DNA of 64,000 bases from Actinospineispora spinosispora DSM 44797 (GCF_000429025.1 NZ_AUBB01000024.1:62001-126000), one strand, 5' to 3'; shown: positions 17,042 to 25,434, counted from the first letter of the stretch. Program-made: numbers and translations. Notes: generated by a model not told the origin, from the letters alone.

Positions 17042-17352
17042 CAAATGCCGGTCGGGGGCGAAGTGCCGCTGACGGGGCCGCTGGTGCTGGTGGTGCTGGT
17101 TTGGGAAGCGTCCGGGCGCAGCCCGTGCACTCAGCCGCCGGCCGGCCACCCACGTCCGGCCCCGAGCCTCACCGCCCCGGTCCAGGCCGCGGTAAACGTC
17201 ACCACCGGTGAAGCCGCGGCTCAGCAACATGATCGAACTGAGCCGAGTGGCATTGGGTTCCAGCCTCTGTGCGAGCTGCCAGTTCGCATACCGCCCCTTG
17301 AATCTTGGTACTAGAATCTCTAAAGTTCTCGACAGACTTCAAGGAGGATGTC
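17042..17352 (+). promoter_or_regulatory. Non-coding leader of the meta-cleavage operon
   Basis: About 310 bp without a convincing gene. Close to the operon, TTGAATC at about 17299 followed by TAGAAT at 17314-17319 could be promoter elements, and AAGGAGGAT at 17341-17349 is a strong ribosome site for the GTG at 17353. The upstream 200 bp show only low-complexity GC-rich sequence. No clear operator palindrome was found, and no regulator gene is adjacent. Confidence 0.4.
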
Positions 17353-18429
17353 GTGGCGGAGTTTCTCGGCCTTGGGCTGACCCACTACCCCCTGCTGTCG
17401 GTTGCCGACGATCGCATGGCCGATCTGCTGCGCTGGACGTTGGCCGATCCCGGCATCCCCGACCAGCACAAGGACCCGGCGGCCTGGCCGGAGCTGATGC
17501 GCCGGGAATGGGCTGCCGACGGCGGAACGGCGGCGGCGGCCGGCCACCGCAAGCACCTGCGGGAAGACCTCACCGCGTGCCGGGCGGCGCTCGACGAGTT
17601 CAGCCCCGATGTAGTGCTGGTCTGGGGTGATGACCAGTACGAGAACTTCCGCGAGGAGGTCGTCCCGCCGTTCTGCGTGCTGGCCTACGGCGAGACCGAG
17701 GTCTGCCCGTTCGAGGTGATGAACGAACGCGGCGCGCCCAACGTGTGGGGGCTGCCCGACGACATGACGTTCACCCTGCACGGGGACGAACCGGGTGCCC
17801 GCAGACTTGCCAACGAGCTCCTCGAAGACGGTTTCGACGTCGCCTACAGCTACCAGAAGCGCGAGGCGGGGCACTTCCCGCACGCGATCGCGAACACACA
17901 GCTGTTCCTGGACTACGACAACGCCGGCCGCGAATTCCCATACAAGATTCTGCCGATCACCGTGAACTGTTACGGCCAGCACGCAATCGCCCGCAGGGGC
18001 GGTCTCGCGCGGTTCGCCGACATCGAAGACGAACGCCTCGATCCGATCGGCCCCTCACCCCGGCGCTGTTTCCAGCTGGGCGGCGCCGTGGCCAGGGCGT
18101 TCGCCGGCACCGATCTGCGGGTCGCGCTGGTGGCCAGCTCCAGCTGGTCGCACGCGTTCCTCAACGACAAGGACTGGCACCTGCGCCCCGACACCCCGGC
18201 CGACCAGGTGCTCTACGACGCGTTCGTGGCGGGTGACTGGGACACCTGGACCGCTACCACCGGCAAGCAGGTCGTCGACGCCGGTCAGCACGAGATGCTC
18301 AACTGGTTCTGCCTCGCGGGCGCGATGCACGAGCTGAACCTGCCGCTGACCTGGTCGGACTTCGTCGTCACCGACGTATTCAACTCCAACAAGTGTTTTG
18401 CGATCTTCGACGGAAAGGCCACCTCGTGA
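17353..18429 (+). CDS. LigB-type (class III) extradiol ring-cleavage dioxygenase
   Basis: 358 residues from the GTG at 17353, chosen for its ideal SD (AAGGAGGAT). The protein has LigB-family features: GLGLTHYPLLS with the first metal His, LVWGDDQYENFREE, VASSSWSHAFLNDKDW with a catalytic-type His, and DAGQHEMLNWFCLAGAM with a candidate metal Glu. It would open a catechol-type ring next to a hydroxyl group, using Fe(II) and O2. No separate LigA (small) subunit is present. The gene heads an operon with a C-C hydrolase, Rieske dioxygenase, SDR and hydratase, so the substrate is a dihydroxylated aromatic made by that dioxygenase. Confidence 0.88.
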   Translation: MAEFLGLGLTHYPLLSVADDRMADLLRWTLADPGIPDQHKDPAAWPELMRREWAADGGTAAAAGHRKHLREDLTACRAALDEFSPDVVLVWGDDQYENFREEVVPPFCVLAYGETEVCPFEVMNERGAPNVWGLPDDMTFTLHGDEPGARRLANELLEDGFDVAYSYQKREAGHFPHAIANTQLFLDYDNAGREFPYKILPITVNCYGQHAIARRGGLARFADIEDERLDPIGPSPRRCFQLGGAVARAFAGTDLRVALVASSSWSHAFLNDKDWHLRPDTPADQVLYDAFVAGDWDTWTATTGKQVVDAGQHEMLNWFCLAGAMHELNLPLTWSDFVVTDVFNSNKCFAIFDGKATS

Positions 18430-19262
18430 CCAGCACGCAGACCGAAGAGGCAACCGTCCTCACGAACGGCTTCAGCACCCACTTCCACGAGTACGGCCCG
18501 AAGGACGGCACACCGCTGCTCATGCTGCACGGGTCCGGCCCCGGTGTCTCGGCCTGGGCCAACTGGCGGCTCAACATGGCGCCGCTCGCCGAGCGCGGCT
18601 ACCGGGTCCTCGCCCCTGACCTGGTCGGGTTCGGCTACACCGAGCGGCCGGCGGACGTGTACTACTCGCTGGACACCTGGCGCGAGCACGTCTGGTCGTT
18701 CATGGACGTCATGGAGCTGGGCCGCACGTCGATCGTCGGCAACTCACTCGGCGGGCGGATCGCGCTGCACATGGCGGGCCAGCACCCGGAACGCATCGAG
18801 CGCATGGTCCTGATGGGCGCTCCGGGCGTCGGCATGACGATCACCGAGGGGCTCAAGGCGTTGCGCGCCTACCAGCCGTCCGAGGAGAACATGCGGCAGA
18901 TGCTGCTGGACTGCTTCGCCGTCGACAAGTCGATCATCACCGACGACCTGGTCCGGACCAGGTACAAGGCGAGCATGGAGCCGGGCGCGTTCGAGGCCTA
19001 CACCGACATGTTCTCCGAGCGGCACGCCGGTAGCCAGCTGGGGATCACCGAGGAGCAGGTCCGCGCGATCGGGACCCGCACGCTGCTGCTGCACGGCCGC
19101 GAGGACAAGGTCGTGCCGGTCGACGTCGCGTGGAACATGGTGCGGCTGCTGCCCGACGCCGACCTCGCGGTGTTCGCCCACTGCGGCCACTGGACCCAGA
19201 TCGAGCGGGCGACCGACTTCAACGCGGTGGTCCACCAGTTCCTGAGCGGAGGCGGATCATGA
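18426..19262 (+). CDS. Alpha/beta hydrolase, meta-cleavage product (C-C) hydrolase
   Basis: 278 residues from the GTG at 18426, which overlaps the upstream stop (GTGA). The fold and triad match the BphD/XylF/HsaD group: HGSGPGVSAWANW (oxyanion region), GNSLGG with nucleophile Ser 107, HGREDKVVP (Asp), HCGHWTQIE (His). Such enzymes split the ring-cleavage product into a carboxylic acid and 2-hydroxypenta-2,4-dienoate, which fits the hydratase at the end of this operon. The stop overlaps the Rieske alpha start by 4 bp. Confidence 0.92.
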   Translation: MTSTQTEEATVLTNGFSTHFHEYGPKDGTPLLMLHGSGPGVSAWANWRLNMAPLAERGYRVLAPDLVGFGYTERPADVYYSLDTWREHVWSFMDVMELGRTSIVGNSLGGRIALHMAGQHPERIERMVLMGAPGVGMTITEGLKALRAYQPSEENMRQMLLDCFAVDKSIITDDLVRTRYKASMEPGAFEAYTDMFSERHAGSQLGITEEQVRAIGTRTLLLHGREDKVVPVDVAWNMVRLLPDADLAVFAHCGHWTQIERATDFNAVVHQFLSGGGS

Positions 19263-20554
19263 CCCTCACCGAAGACGCCCCGGCACGGCTGACCGGGTTC
19301 CCGCTGGTCGACGAGGACCCCGAGCACCACAGCTTCCGGGTGCATCGCTCGTCGATGGTCTCGCCCGAGATCTTCGAACAGGAACGGCGCCGGATCTTCG
19401 ACCGCTGCTGGCTCTACATCGGCCACGAGTCCGAGGTGTCGAAGCCCGGTGACTTCGTACGCCGCTCGGTGGGTGGTAGGGCCCTGTTCATGGTCCGGGC
19501 CGCGAAGTCCGGCCAGGTGAAGGTCTTCCACAACTCGTGCACCCACCGGGGCGCGATGATCTGCCGGCAGGCGTCCGGCAACTCGAAGACGTTCCCGTGC
19601 TTCTACCACCACTGGAGCTTCGACTCCGAGGGCGACCTCAAGGGTGTTCCGGACCGCGCGGGCTACGGCGACAACCTGGACTTCTCGAAGCTCGGCCTGA
19701 AGTCGCCGAAGGTCCAGAGCTACCGGGGGTTCGTGTTCGTCAGCTACGACCCGGACATCGTCGACCTGGTCACCTACCTCGCCGGGGCGCGCGAGTACCT
19801 GGACCTGGTGATCGACTCCGCCGACGGGGAGATGGAGATCGTCCGGGGCACCAACGAGTACTGCATGGACGCCAACTGGAAGCTGCTGTGCGAGAACAGC
19901 ATCGACGGCTACCACGCGGTGTCGGTGCACGACACCTACTTCAAGTACCTGGTCGCGCTGGGTACGGACCTGAAGGGCGGGGTCAAGGGCACCGCGCGCG
20001 ACCTGGGCAACGGGCACGCGGTGCTGGAGTACTCCGCTCCTTGGGGCAGGCCCATCGCTAAGTGGGAGCCGCTCTTCGGTGAGCACGCGAAGGAGGAGAT
20101 CCTCGCGCTGCGCGCCGACCTGGTCGCCAAGCACGGCGAGGAACGCGCGTCGCGCATGGCCGACACCAACCGCAACATGCTGATCTACCCGAACCTGGTG
20201 GTCAACGACATCATGGCGGTCACGGTCCGGACGTTCATGCCGCTCTCGCCGGGCCGGATGGACATCACCGCGTGGGAGATGGCGCCCCGAGGCGAGCTGC
20301 CCCAGCTGCGGCAACGCCGGCTGGACAGTTTCCTGACGTTCCTCGGACCGGCCGGGTTCGCCACTCCCGACGACGTCGAGGCGCTCGAGTCGTGCCAGCA
20401 GGGCTTCAACTCCGGCGGCGTGGAGTGGAACGATATCTCCCGGGGCATGGCACGCACCCCCGAAGGCAACGACGAGCACCAGATGCGCGTGTTCTGGCGT
20501 CGCTGGGCTGACCAGATGGGTGAGGCCGCGTACGGAAGGGTCGAAGGCCGATGA
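19259..20554 (+). CDS. Aromatic-ring-hydroxylating dioxygenase, alpha subunit (Rieske)
   Basis: 431 residues. The Rieske [2Fe-2S] site is C94-x-H96...C114-x2-H117 (SCTHRG, CFYHHW). The mononuclear iron site is in CENSIDGYHAVSVH with His 219 and His 224. The N-terminal domain is Rieske and the C-terminal half is the catalytic alpha domain. With the beta subunit it would dihydroxylate an aromatic ring to a cis-diol. No ferredoxin or reductase component is encoded in this operon, so electrons must come from elsewhere. The ATG overlaps the hydrolase stop (ATGA). The substrate cannot be fixed; the benzoate/cumate group of dioxygenases is the closest I can name. Confidence 0.93.
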   Translation: MTLTEDAPARLTGFPLVDEDPEHHSFRVHRSSMVSPEIFEQERRRIFDRCWLYIGHESEVSKPGDFVRRSVGGRALFMVRAAKSGQVKVFHNSCTHRGAMICRQASGNSKTFPCFYHHWSFDSEGDLKGVPDRAGYGDNLDFSKLGLKSPKVQSYRGFVFVSYDPDIVDLVTYLAGAREYLDLVIDSADGEMEIVRGTNEYCMDANWKLLCENSIDGYHAVSVHDTYFKYLVALGTDLKGGVKGTARDLGNGHAVLEYSAPWGRPIAKWEPLFGEHAKEEILALRADLVAKHGEERASRMADTNRNMLIYPNLVVNDIMAVTVRTFMPLSPGRMDITAWEMAPRGELPQLRQRRLDSFLTFLGPAGFATPDDVEALESCQQGFNSGGVEWNDISRGMARTPEGNDEHQMRVFWRRWADQMGEAAYGRVEGR

Positions 20555-21054
20555 CCGCCACACTCCACCCGCTGACCTCGCTGGACCGTTCCGCCGTCGA
20601 GGACTTCCTGTACAGCGAGGCCGCGCTGCTCGACGCCTGGGACCTCGACGGCTGGTTCGCGCTGTTCGACACCGAGCTGCGCTACGTCGTGCCGTGCAAC
20701 GACACCCCGGACGGCGACCCGACCCGTGACCTCGTCCTGATCGACGACGACGAGCTGCGGCTGCGGCTGCGGGTCGAGCGGCTCAACAGCCGCAAAGCGC
20801 ACCGCGAGTACCCGCATTCACGCACGAACCACCAGGTCACCAACGTCCGGCTCGGGGTGGTCGTCGATGACCAGCTGCCGGTGGACGCGCTGTTCACGGT
20901 GTGGCGGTTCCGCAACGGCAAGGCCAGCTACTACGTCGGCCGCTACCGGTACCGGCTGGTGCTGCGTGACGGTGCGCTGCGCATCCGGTCCAAGCGGTGC
21001 GAACTGGATATGACCGAGCTGCGCCCCGCCGGTGACCTTGCGGTGATTCTATGA
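20551..21054 (+). CDS. Aromatic-ring-hydroxylating dioxygenase, beta subunit
   Basis: 167 residues with the NTF2-like fold of small subunits: SAVEDFLYSEAALLDAWDLDGWFALFDTELRYVVPC, NHQVTNVRL, and YYVGRYRYRLVLRDGALRIRSKRCELD. This subunit is structural in alpha3beta3 dioxygenases. It overlaps the alpha gene by 4 bp, and its stop (21052-21054) is overlapped by the first of three in-frame ATGs of the SDR gene in a tandem repeat. Confidence 0.92.
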   Translation: MTATLHPLTSLDRSAVEDFLYSEAALLDAWDLDGWFALFDTELRYVVPCNDTPDGDPTRDLVLIDDDELRLRLRVERLNSRKAHREYPHSRTNHQVTNVRLGVVVDDQLPVDALFTVWRFRNGKASYYVGRYRYRLVLRDGALRIRSKRCELDMTELRPAGDLAVIL

Positions 21055-21126
21055 GCCCTCCGGCCCGCGAGACCGGGCACTCTATGAGCCCTCCGGCCCG
21101 CGAGACCGGGCACTCTATGAGCCCTC
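21048..21126 (+). repeat. Tandem 33-bp direct repeat at a stop/start junction
   Basis: The unit beginning TCTATGAGCCCTCCGGCCCG and ending GAGACCGGGCAC is present twice without change (21048-21080 and 21081-21113), and its first 13 bases a third time (21114-21126). Each copy carries an in-frame ATGA. The first ATG overlaps the stop of the dioxygenase beta subunit. The repeat therefore adds two 11-residue units (MSPPARETGHS) to the N-terminus of the SDR, or provides two alternative upstream starts. Confidence 0.92.
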
Positions 21127-21890
21127 TACAGGGCAAGGTCGCGATCGTCACCGGCGGCACCAGAGGAATCGGCTTCGCCATCGTCGAGCGGTTGCTGGCC
21201 GACGGTGCGGACGTGGTCATCGGAGCGATCTCCGACGACGAGCTGACCAAGGCGCTGGATGCGCTGCGTTCGGCAGGGCACAAGCCGGTCGGCTGCGTCG
21301 GCAACCTCGCGTTGCCCGGCGAGGCGGACCGGCTGCTCGCGGTGGCGACCGAGGCGTACGGCGGAGCGGACATCCTGGTCAACAACGCGGGCGGCGGCGT
21401 CATCCGGGCGACGCTGGAGCACACCGAGGAGACCCTGCAGGCGACGATCGACAACAATCTGTGGACCACGATCCGCGCGACCAGGGCACTGCTGCCGCAC
21501 CTGGTCTCCCGCGGTGGTGGCCGGATCGTCAACATCGGGGCGGAGTCGGTGCGCAACGGGCTGCTCGACCACGCCATGTACAACGCGGCCAAGGGTGGCG
21601 TCCACGCCATGTGCACGGCGCTGGCCAGGGAGTTCGCCACCTCCGGCATCACGGTCAACACGGTCGCGCCGTCGTACGTCGAGACACCGGAGATCACCGC
21701 CGGGGTCGAGGCGGGCAGGTTCGACGAGGCGTTCCTCGCGGTGCTGGACGCGGCGACCGACCTCATCCCGATGGCGCGGCCCGGCCGCGTCGAAGACGTC
21801 GCGGGCGCGGTCGCCTACCTGGTCGGCCCAGACGGCGCATTCGTCACAGGACAGGTGGTCAGTGTCAACGGCGGAAGCAGCATGGGTTAG
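21051..21890 (+). CDS. Short-chain dehydrogenase/reductase (probable dihydrodiol dehydrogenase)
   Basis: 279 residues from 21051; the family-like protein starts at the third ATG (21117, MSPLQGKVAIVTGG), giving 257 residues, the usual SDR length. The first 22 residues are two identical 11-residue repeats. NAD(P)-binding TGGTRGIG, ILVNNAGGG, and the catalytic Ser (NIGAESVRNG) and YNAAK motifs are intact. In this operon it most likely oxidises the cis-diol made by the Rieske dioxygenase to a catechol. It is followed 9 bp later by the hydratase gene. Confidence 0.9.
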   Translation: MSPPARETGHSMSPPARETGHSMSPLQGKVAIVTGGTRGIGFAIVERLLADGADVVIGAISDDELTKALDALRSAGHKPVGCVGNLALPGEADRLLAVATEAYGGADILVNNAGGGVIRATLEHTEETLQATIDNNLWTTIRATRALLPHLVSRGGGRIVNIGAESVRNGLLDHAMYNAAKGGVHAMCTALAREFATSGITVNTVAPSYVETPEITAGVEAGRFDEAFLAVLDAATDLIPMARPGRVEDVAGAVAYLVGPDGAFVTGQVVSVNGGSSMG

Positions 21891-21899
21891 GAACGTGGA

Positions 21900-22724
21900 A
21901 TGACAAGCGCGCTCACCGATCCCGAACTGCACGTCCTGGCCGCCGACAGGCTCCGGCAGGCGGCGGCCGACCGCACGCCGTGCGCCCCGATCCGCGACCT
22001 CCTCCCGGACGGGGAGGCCACCGACCCGGCCGACCAGATGGAGTTCGGGTACGCCGTGCAGCGGCTCCTGACCTCCTCGTCGCTCGAGTCCGGGCGGCGC
22101 ATCGTCGGGTCGAAGATCGGGCTGACCGCGCCGGCCGTGCAGGCGCAGCTCGGTGTCGACCGGCCGGATCTCGGGATTCTGTACGAGGACATGGCGTTCG
22201 GCGAGGGCGAGACGATCCCGATGTCGCGGCTGCTGCAGCCCAAGGTCGAGGCCGAGGTCGGGTTCGTGCTGGGTGCCGACCTGGACCGCGACGACCTGAC
22301 GCTCGACGTCGTGCGCGACGCGGTCCGCTCGGTCGTCGCGTCATTGGAGATCGTCGACAGCCGGATCGCGGACTGGAACATCCGCCTCGTCGACACGGTC
22401 GCGGACAACGCCTCCTGCGGCGTGTACGTGCTCGGCTCGCAACACCTGTCCCTGGACGGGCTCGACCTGCCCGGCGCGACCATGTCGATGACCGCGAACG
22501 GTGAGGTCGTCTCCGAGGGCGCCGGGTCGGCGTGCATGGGCGACCCGTGCATCGCGCTGCAGTGGCTGGCCGAGACCGCCCGCCGCTTCGGCACCCCGCT
22601 GCGCGCGGGCGACGTGATCCTGTCCGGCGCCCTGGGCCCGATGGTCCCGGCCCAGCCCGACACCACCTACGAGGCGACGATCACCGGCCTGGGCACGGTC
22701 CGAGCCACCTTCGGCCCCGCCTGA
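21900..22724 (+). CDS. 2-keto-4-pentenoate hydratase (MhpD/HpaH family)
   Basis: 274 residues of the fumarylacetoacetase-like hydratase fold: IVGSKIGLTAPAVQAQLGV, GILYEDMAF, the metal-site region PKVEAEVGFVLG, and LEIVDSRIADWNIRLVDTVADNAS. It would add water to 2-hydroxypenta-2,4-dienoate to give 4-hydroxy-2-oxovalerate, the step after the C-C hydrolase. The aldolase and acylating aldehyde dehydrogenase that usually follow are not in this window. It is the last gene of the operon, followed at once by two palindromes. Confidence 0.92.
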   Translation: MTSALTDPELHVLAADRLRQAAADRTPCAPIRDLLPDGEATDPADQMEFGYAVQRLLTSSSLESGRRIVGSKIGLTAPAVQAQLGVDRPDLGILYEDMAFGEGETIPMSRLLQPKVEAEVGFVLGADLDRDDLTLDVVRDAVRSVVASLEIVDSRIADWNIRLVDTVADNASCGVYVLGSQHLSLDGLDLPGATMSMTANGEVVSEGAGSACMGDPCIALQWLAETARRFGTPLRAGDVILSGALGPMVPAQPDTTYEATITGLGTVRATFGPA

Positions 22725-22727
22725 CCC

Positions 22728-22787
22728 TCGTGAGTGTTGAGTATGGCTATAGCCACACTCAACACTCACGAACCCTGACCTGCGGCT
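22728..22787. repeat. CGTGAGTG palindrome + N5 + TGACCTGCG, copy 1
   Basis: CGTGAGTGTTGAGTATGGCTA (22729-22749, split here at 20: arm begins CGTGAGTGTTGAGTATGGCT) pairs with 22750-22770 with one mismatch and no loop; outer T/A extends it one base. Five bases after the final CACTCACG comes TGACCTGCGGCT (22776-22787). It starts 4 bp after the hydratase stop. Likely a terminator-like hairpin, but the shared ends and the fixed 3' tag mark it as a member of a repeat family. Confidence 0.9.
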
Positions 22788-22798
22788 CAGCCCCACAC

Positions 22799-22859
22799 CT
22801 CGTGAGTGGTACGGGCGCCTATAGGCGCCCGTACCACTCACGAGCTGTGACCTGCGGCT
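22799..22859. repeat. CGTGAGTG palindrome + N5 + TGACCTGCG, copy 2
   Basis: A perfect 46-bp palindrome at 22799-22844 (arms begin CTCGTGAGTGGTACGGGCGC) without loop. Its core differs entirely from copy 1, while the CGTGAGTG/CACTCACG ends and the TGACCTGCGGCT tag at exactly +5 (22848-22859) are conserved. The tag overlaps the stop codon of the convergent yqeY-like gene. Copies 1 and 2 are in tandem between convergent genes. Confidence 0.92.
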
Positions 22860-23193
22860 AGAGGTAGCGGGCGAGCACGGCGGCCTCGGCGTGCAGGCGT
22901 TCGGCGGCGTCCTCGCGGCCCAGGCGCTCGTACTCCGCCGAACTCGTCGAGCGCTCCTGGACCTCCGCCTCGACGATCGCGCGCACGTCGTGCTCGGTCA
23001 GCACGCGGCGGGGAACCTCGGCGCCACCGGCGACCGAGCCCGCGAAGTGCGCGTTCCCGCTCGGCGACGGAGCCGTGTTGTCGGCGGCCTCGGCGTTCTC
23101 GATGGCGGCGAGCGCCGACCGCAGCGCGGTGATGGCGACGCGGTCCCTGGCCTTGATGGCCGAGGTCAGATCCTGCCGGAGCACGGTACGCAT
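22858..23193 (-). CDS. GatB/YqeY domain protein
   Basis: 111 residues, shorter than typical YqeY (about 150). It contains LRQDLTSAIKARDRVAITALRSALAAIENAE and the later VRAIVEAEVQERSTSSAEYERLGREDAAERLHAE, the two helical parts of the GatB/YqeY tail domain, which resembles the tRNA-binding tail of amidotransferase GatB. No catalytic role is established. It lies 10 bp downstream of the Lrp-type gene on the same strand and may share its transcript. Confidence 0.82.
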   Translation of the reverse strand: MRTVLRQDLTSAIKARDRVAITALRSALAAIENAEAADNTAPSPSGNAHFAGSVAGGAEVPRRVLTEHDVRAIVEAEVQERSTSSAEYERLGREDAAERLHAEAAVLARYL

Positions 23194-23203
23194 GAATCCG
23201 ATG

Positions 23204-23680
23204 CTAAGCGGGCGGCGAAGCGGGTTTCGCGGTCGGCAGCGGGCGGTTGTCGACCACTCGCTTCATGACCAGCGTCGAGTTCATCCGTGCCACCCCGGGC
23301 AGGAGAGACAGCGTGTCGTCCTGCAGCTGCTGGTACGCGGCCAGGTCCTCGGTGACGATCCGCAGCAGGTAGTCGGGGTCGCCGAACAGACGCTGCGCCA
23401 GCAGGACGTTCGGGATGCGGGTGACCGCCTCCTCGAAGCTCAGCAGGGTCTCCCGGTCCTCCTGCAGCATCGTGACGAACACCAGCGCCTCGAACGTCAT
23501 GCCGAGCGCGACCGGGTCGACGACCGCGCGATAACCACGGATCGCGCCGCCGCGTTCGAGCTCGCGGAGCCTGCGATGGCACGGCGACACGCTCAGCCGT
23601 ACCCGGGACGCGAGCTCGGTGAGCGTCAGCCGCCCTTCCTCTTGCAGCACGGCAAGAATCTTCCGGTCAACCGCGTCCAT
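23204..23680 (-). CDS. Lrp/AsnC family transcriptional regulator
   Basis: 158 residues from the ATG at 23680 (family start MDAVDRKILAVLQEEGRL). The N-terminal helix-turn-helix LTELASRVRLSVSPCHRRLRELE is followed by the RAM ligand-binding domain (VFVTMLQEDRETLLSFEEAV; GDPDYLLRIVTEDLAAYQQL). No SD is visible, suggesting a leaderless or weak start. It is divergent from a LysE-type exporter gene with a 104-bp gap, the common arrangement in which the regulator controls amino-acid export. Confidence 0.92.
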   Translation of the reverse strand: MDAVDRKILAVLQEEGRLTLTELASRVRLSVSPCHRRLRELERGGAIRGYRAVVDPVALGMTFEALVFVTMLQEDRETLLSFEEAVTRIPNVLLAQRLFGDPDYLLRIVTEDLAAYQQLQDDTLSLLPGVARMNSTLVMKRVVDNRPLPTAKPASPPA

Positions 23681-23784
23681 GGAGGAAATCTTTCCACTGT
23701 TACGGCTGATCGAGGTAATTCTTGGAACCACATTCCGGCGAGTCGGTCATAGCGTTCTTGGCAGACCGCAAGGAGTGAAGACCC

Positions 23785-24396
23785 ATGCCGCTCAGCGCAC
23801 TGCTCGGATTCTGGGCCGTCGCCGCCCTGCTGATCATCGTCCCGGGACCCGACTGGGCGTTCGCGATCAGCGCCGGTCTGCGCGGGCACGTCCTCCCGGC
23901 CGCGTCGGGCATCGTGCTCGGCTACCTCGCCATGACGGTCGTCGTCGCGGCCGGTGTCGGTGCGCTCGTCGCGTCCAGCCCGGTCGCGCTGCGCGTGCTG
24001 ACCGTCGTCGGCGGCGCCTACCTGGTCTGGCTCGGGGTCAGCACACTGCGCCACCCGGCCACCGCACCCGGTGGGCAGGAACGCACCACAGCCACCCGAC
24101 GGGCCACTCTGGCCAGGGGGATCGGGGTGAGCGCACTGAACCCGAAGGGCCTGCTCGTCTTCGTCGCGATGCTGCCCCAGTTCGCCAGCCCCGGCGCGCC
24201 GTGGCCGATCGCCTGCCAGCTGGGTGCGCTCGGGCTCGTGTTCACTCTGACCTGCGCCGCCGTCTACCTGGTGGTCGGCGCCTGCGCGCGGCGCGTGCTG
24301 CACTCGCGGCCGAGTACCGCACGCGCCGTGTCCAGGGTGTCCGGGGTGTGCATGGTCGTCATCGGGGTCGCACTGCTGGTCGAGCGCTTCGTCTAG
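23785..24396 (+). CDS. LysE/RhtB family amino-acid exporter
   Basis: 203 residues with five or six membrane helices. The N-terminal signature LLIIVPGPDWAFAISAGLRGH and the middle motif GIGVSALNPKGLLVFVAMLPQF are characteristic of LysE/RhtB transporters, which export amino acids or related compounds by proton antiport. AAGGAG lies 11 nt upstream of the ATG. Divergent from an Lrp-type regulator; its 3' end overlaps the converging esterase gene by 4 bp. Confidence 0.92.
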   Translation: MPLSALLGFWAVAALLIIVPGPDWAFAISAGLRGHVLPAASGIVLGYLAMTVVVAAGVGALVASSPVALRVLTVVGGAYLVWLGVSTLRHPATAPGGQERTTATRRATLARGIGVSALNPKGLLVFVAMLPQFASPGAPWPIACQLGALGLVFTLTCAAVYLVVGACARRVLHSRPSTARAVSRVSGVCMVVIGVALLVERFV

Positions 24397-25316
24397 TTCC
24401 AGACGCCGCGCAGGAAGGCGACGATGTCGTCGACGACATGCGACGCGCTCGGCGTGGCCGCGAGGGTCCAGAAGAAGCCGTGCACCATGCCGTCGAACCG
24501 GGCCGAGGTGACCGAGACCCCGGAGTCGGCGAGCCGCTTGCCATAGCTCTCGCCCTCGTCACGCAGCGGGTCGAACTCGGCGGTCGCCAGGTAGGTGGGC
24601 GGCAGGCCCTCGAGGCTCTCGGCGCGCAACGGTGCCGCGTACTGGTCGGCGTCCTGGTCGCCGAGGTAGTGCGCCCAGAACCACTGCATGGACCCTCTGG
24701 TCAGCAGGTATCCGTCGGCGTTGCTCAGGTAGGACTCGGTGTTGAAGTCCGGGTTGGTCACCGGGTAGAGCAGCACCTGCGCGCTGATCGCCGGGCCGCC
24801 CTGGTTGTGCGCGGCCAGTGCGACGACCGCCGCGAGGTTGCCACCCGCGCTGTCCCCGGAGACGGCGAGCTTCGACGCGTCGACGCCCAGCTCGTCGGCG
24901 TGCCCGGCGACCCATGCGGTGGCGGCGTAGCAGTCCTCGAACGCGGCGGGATAGCGGTGCTCGGGGGCCAGCCGGTACTCGACGGAGACGATCACCGCGC
25001 CGGCGGCAGCGGCCAGCTGCCGGCAGGGCTTGTCCGAGACCTCGATGTCGCCGATGACCCAGCCGCCGCCGTGGAAGTACACGATGACCGGCAGCGGACC
25101 GTCACCTTCGGGGGTGTAGATGCGCACCGGGACGTCGCCGGCCGGCCCGGGGATCGTCCGGTCGACGACCGAGGCGAGCTCGACCGGGTCCCCCTGCAGC
25201 TCGGCGAAACCCTTCGCGCTCGCCCGCGCGTCCTCGACGGTCATTTCCTCGAAGGGCGGAACGTTCTCTTCGGCCAGCGCGGCGAGCAGGTGCTGGGCTT
25301 CGGGATGGAGCGGCAC
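24393..25316 (-). CDS. Alpha/beta hydrolase fold-3 esterase (HSL family)
   Basis: 307 residues. The oxyanion motif HGGGW, the nucleophile elbow GDSAGG, and the acid/His regions (AEFDPLRDEG, GMVHGFF) identify a hormone-sensitive-lipase-type carboxylesterase. Cytoplasmic; no signal peptide. Substrate unknown, probably short-chain esters. Upstream on the other strand is the SRPBCC/ArsR pair, 118 bp away. Confidence 0.92.
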   Translation of the reverse strand: MPLHPEAQHLLAALAEENVPPFEEMTVEDARASAKGFAELQGDPVELASVVDRTIPGPAGDVPVRIYTPEGDGPLPVIVYFHGGGWVIGDIEVSDKPCRQLAAAAGAVIVSVEYRLAPEHRYPAAFEDCYAATAWVAGHADELGVDASKLAVSGDSAGGNLAAVVALAAHNQGGPAISAQVLLYPVTNPDFNTESYLSNADGYLLTRGSMQWFWAHYLGDQDADQYAAPLRAESLEGLPPTYLATAEFDPLRDEGESYGKRLADSGVSVTSARFDGMVHGFFWTLAATPSASHVVDDIVAFLRGVWN

Positions 25317-25396
25317 GATCGAACCTCCAGGTGGGCAGACTCTCCGGCGAAAGTATGCCCACCCCGGTGCGATCGCGCTGATGAAGAAGCCACTAG

Positions 25397-25420
25397 AGTG
25401 GCAACCGAGTAGTTGCTACT
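25397..25420. promoter_or_regulatory. Putative ArsR operator
   Basis: AGTGGCAAC-N6-GTTGCTACT: 9-nt arms with one mismatch, 15 bp before the ATG of the SRPBCC gene. ArsR-family operators have this form and size. The regulator is encoded downstream in the same operon, so autoregulation is likely; this is inference. Confidence 0.65.
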
Positions 25421-25434
25421 TCTGGAGGCTGAGG

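Noticed and set aside
17045..17314. 89-codon plus-strand frame before the meta-cleavage operon
   Set aside because: Low-complexity Pro/Ala sequence with no homology-like pattern; better explained as a leader region.
22728..22859. CRISPR-like array
   Set aside because: Two palindromes with a similar tag but no regular repeat-spacer pattern and no cas genes.
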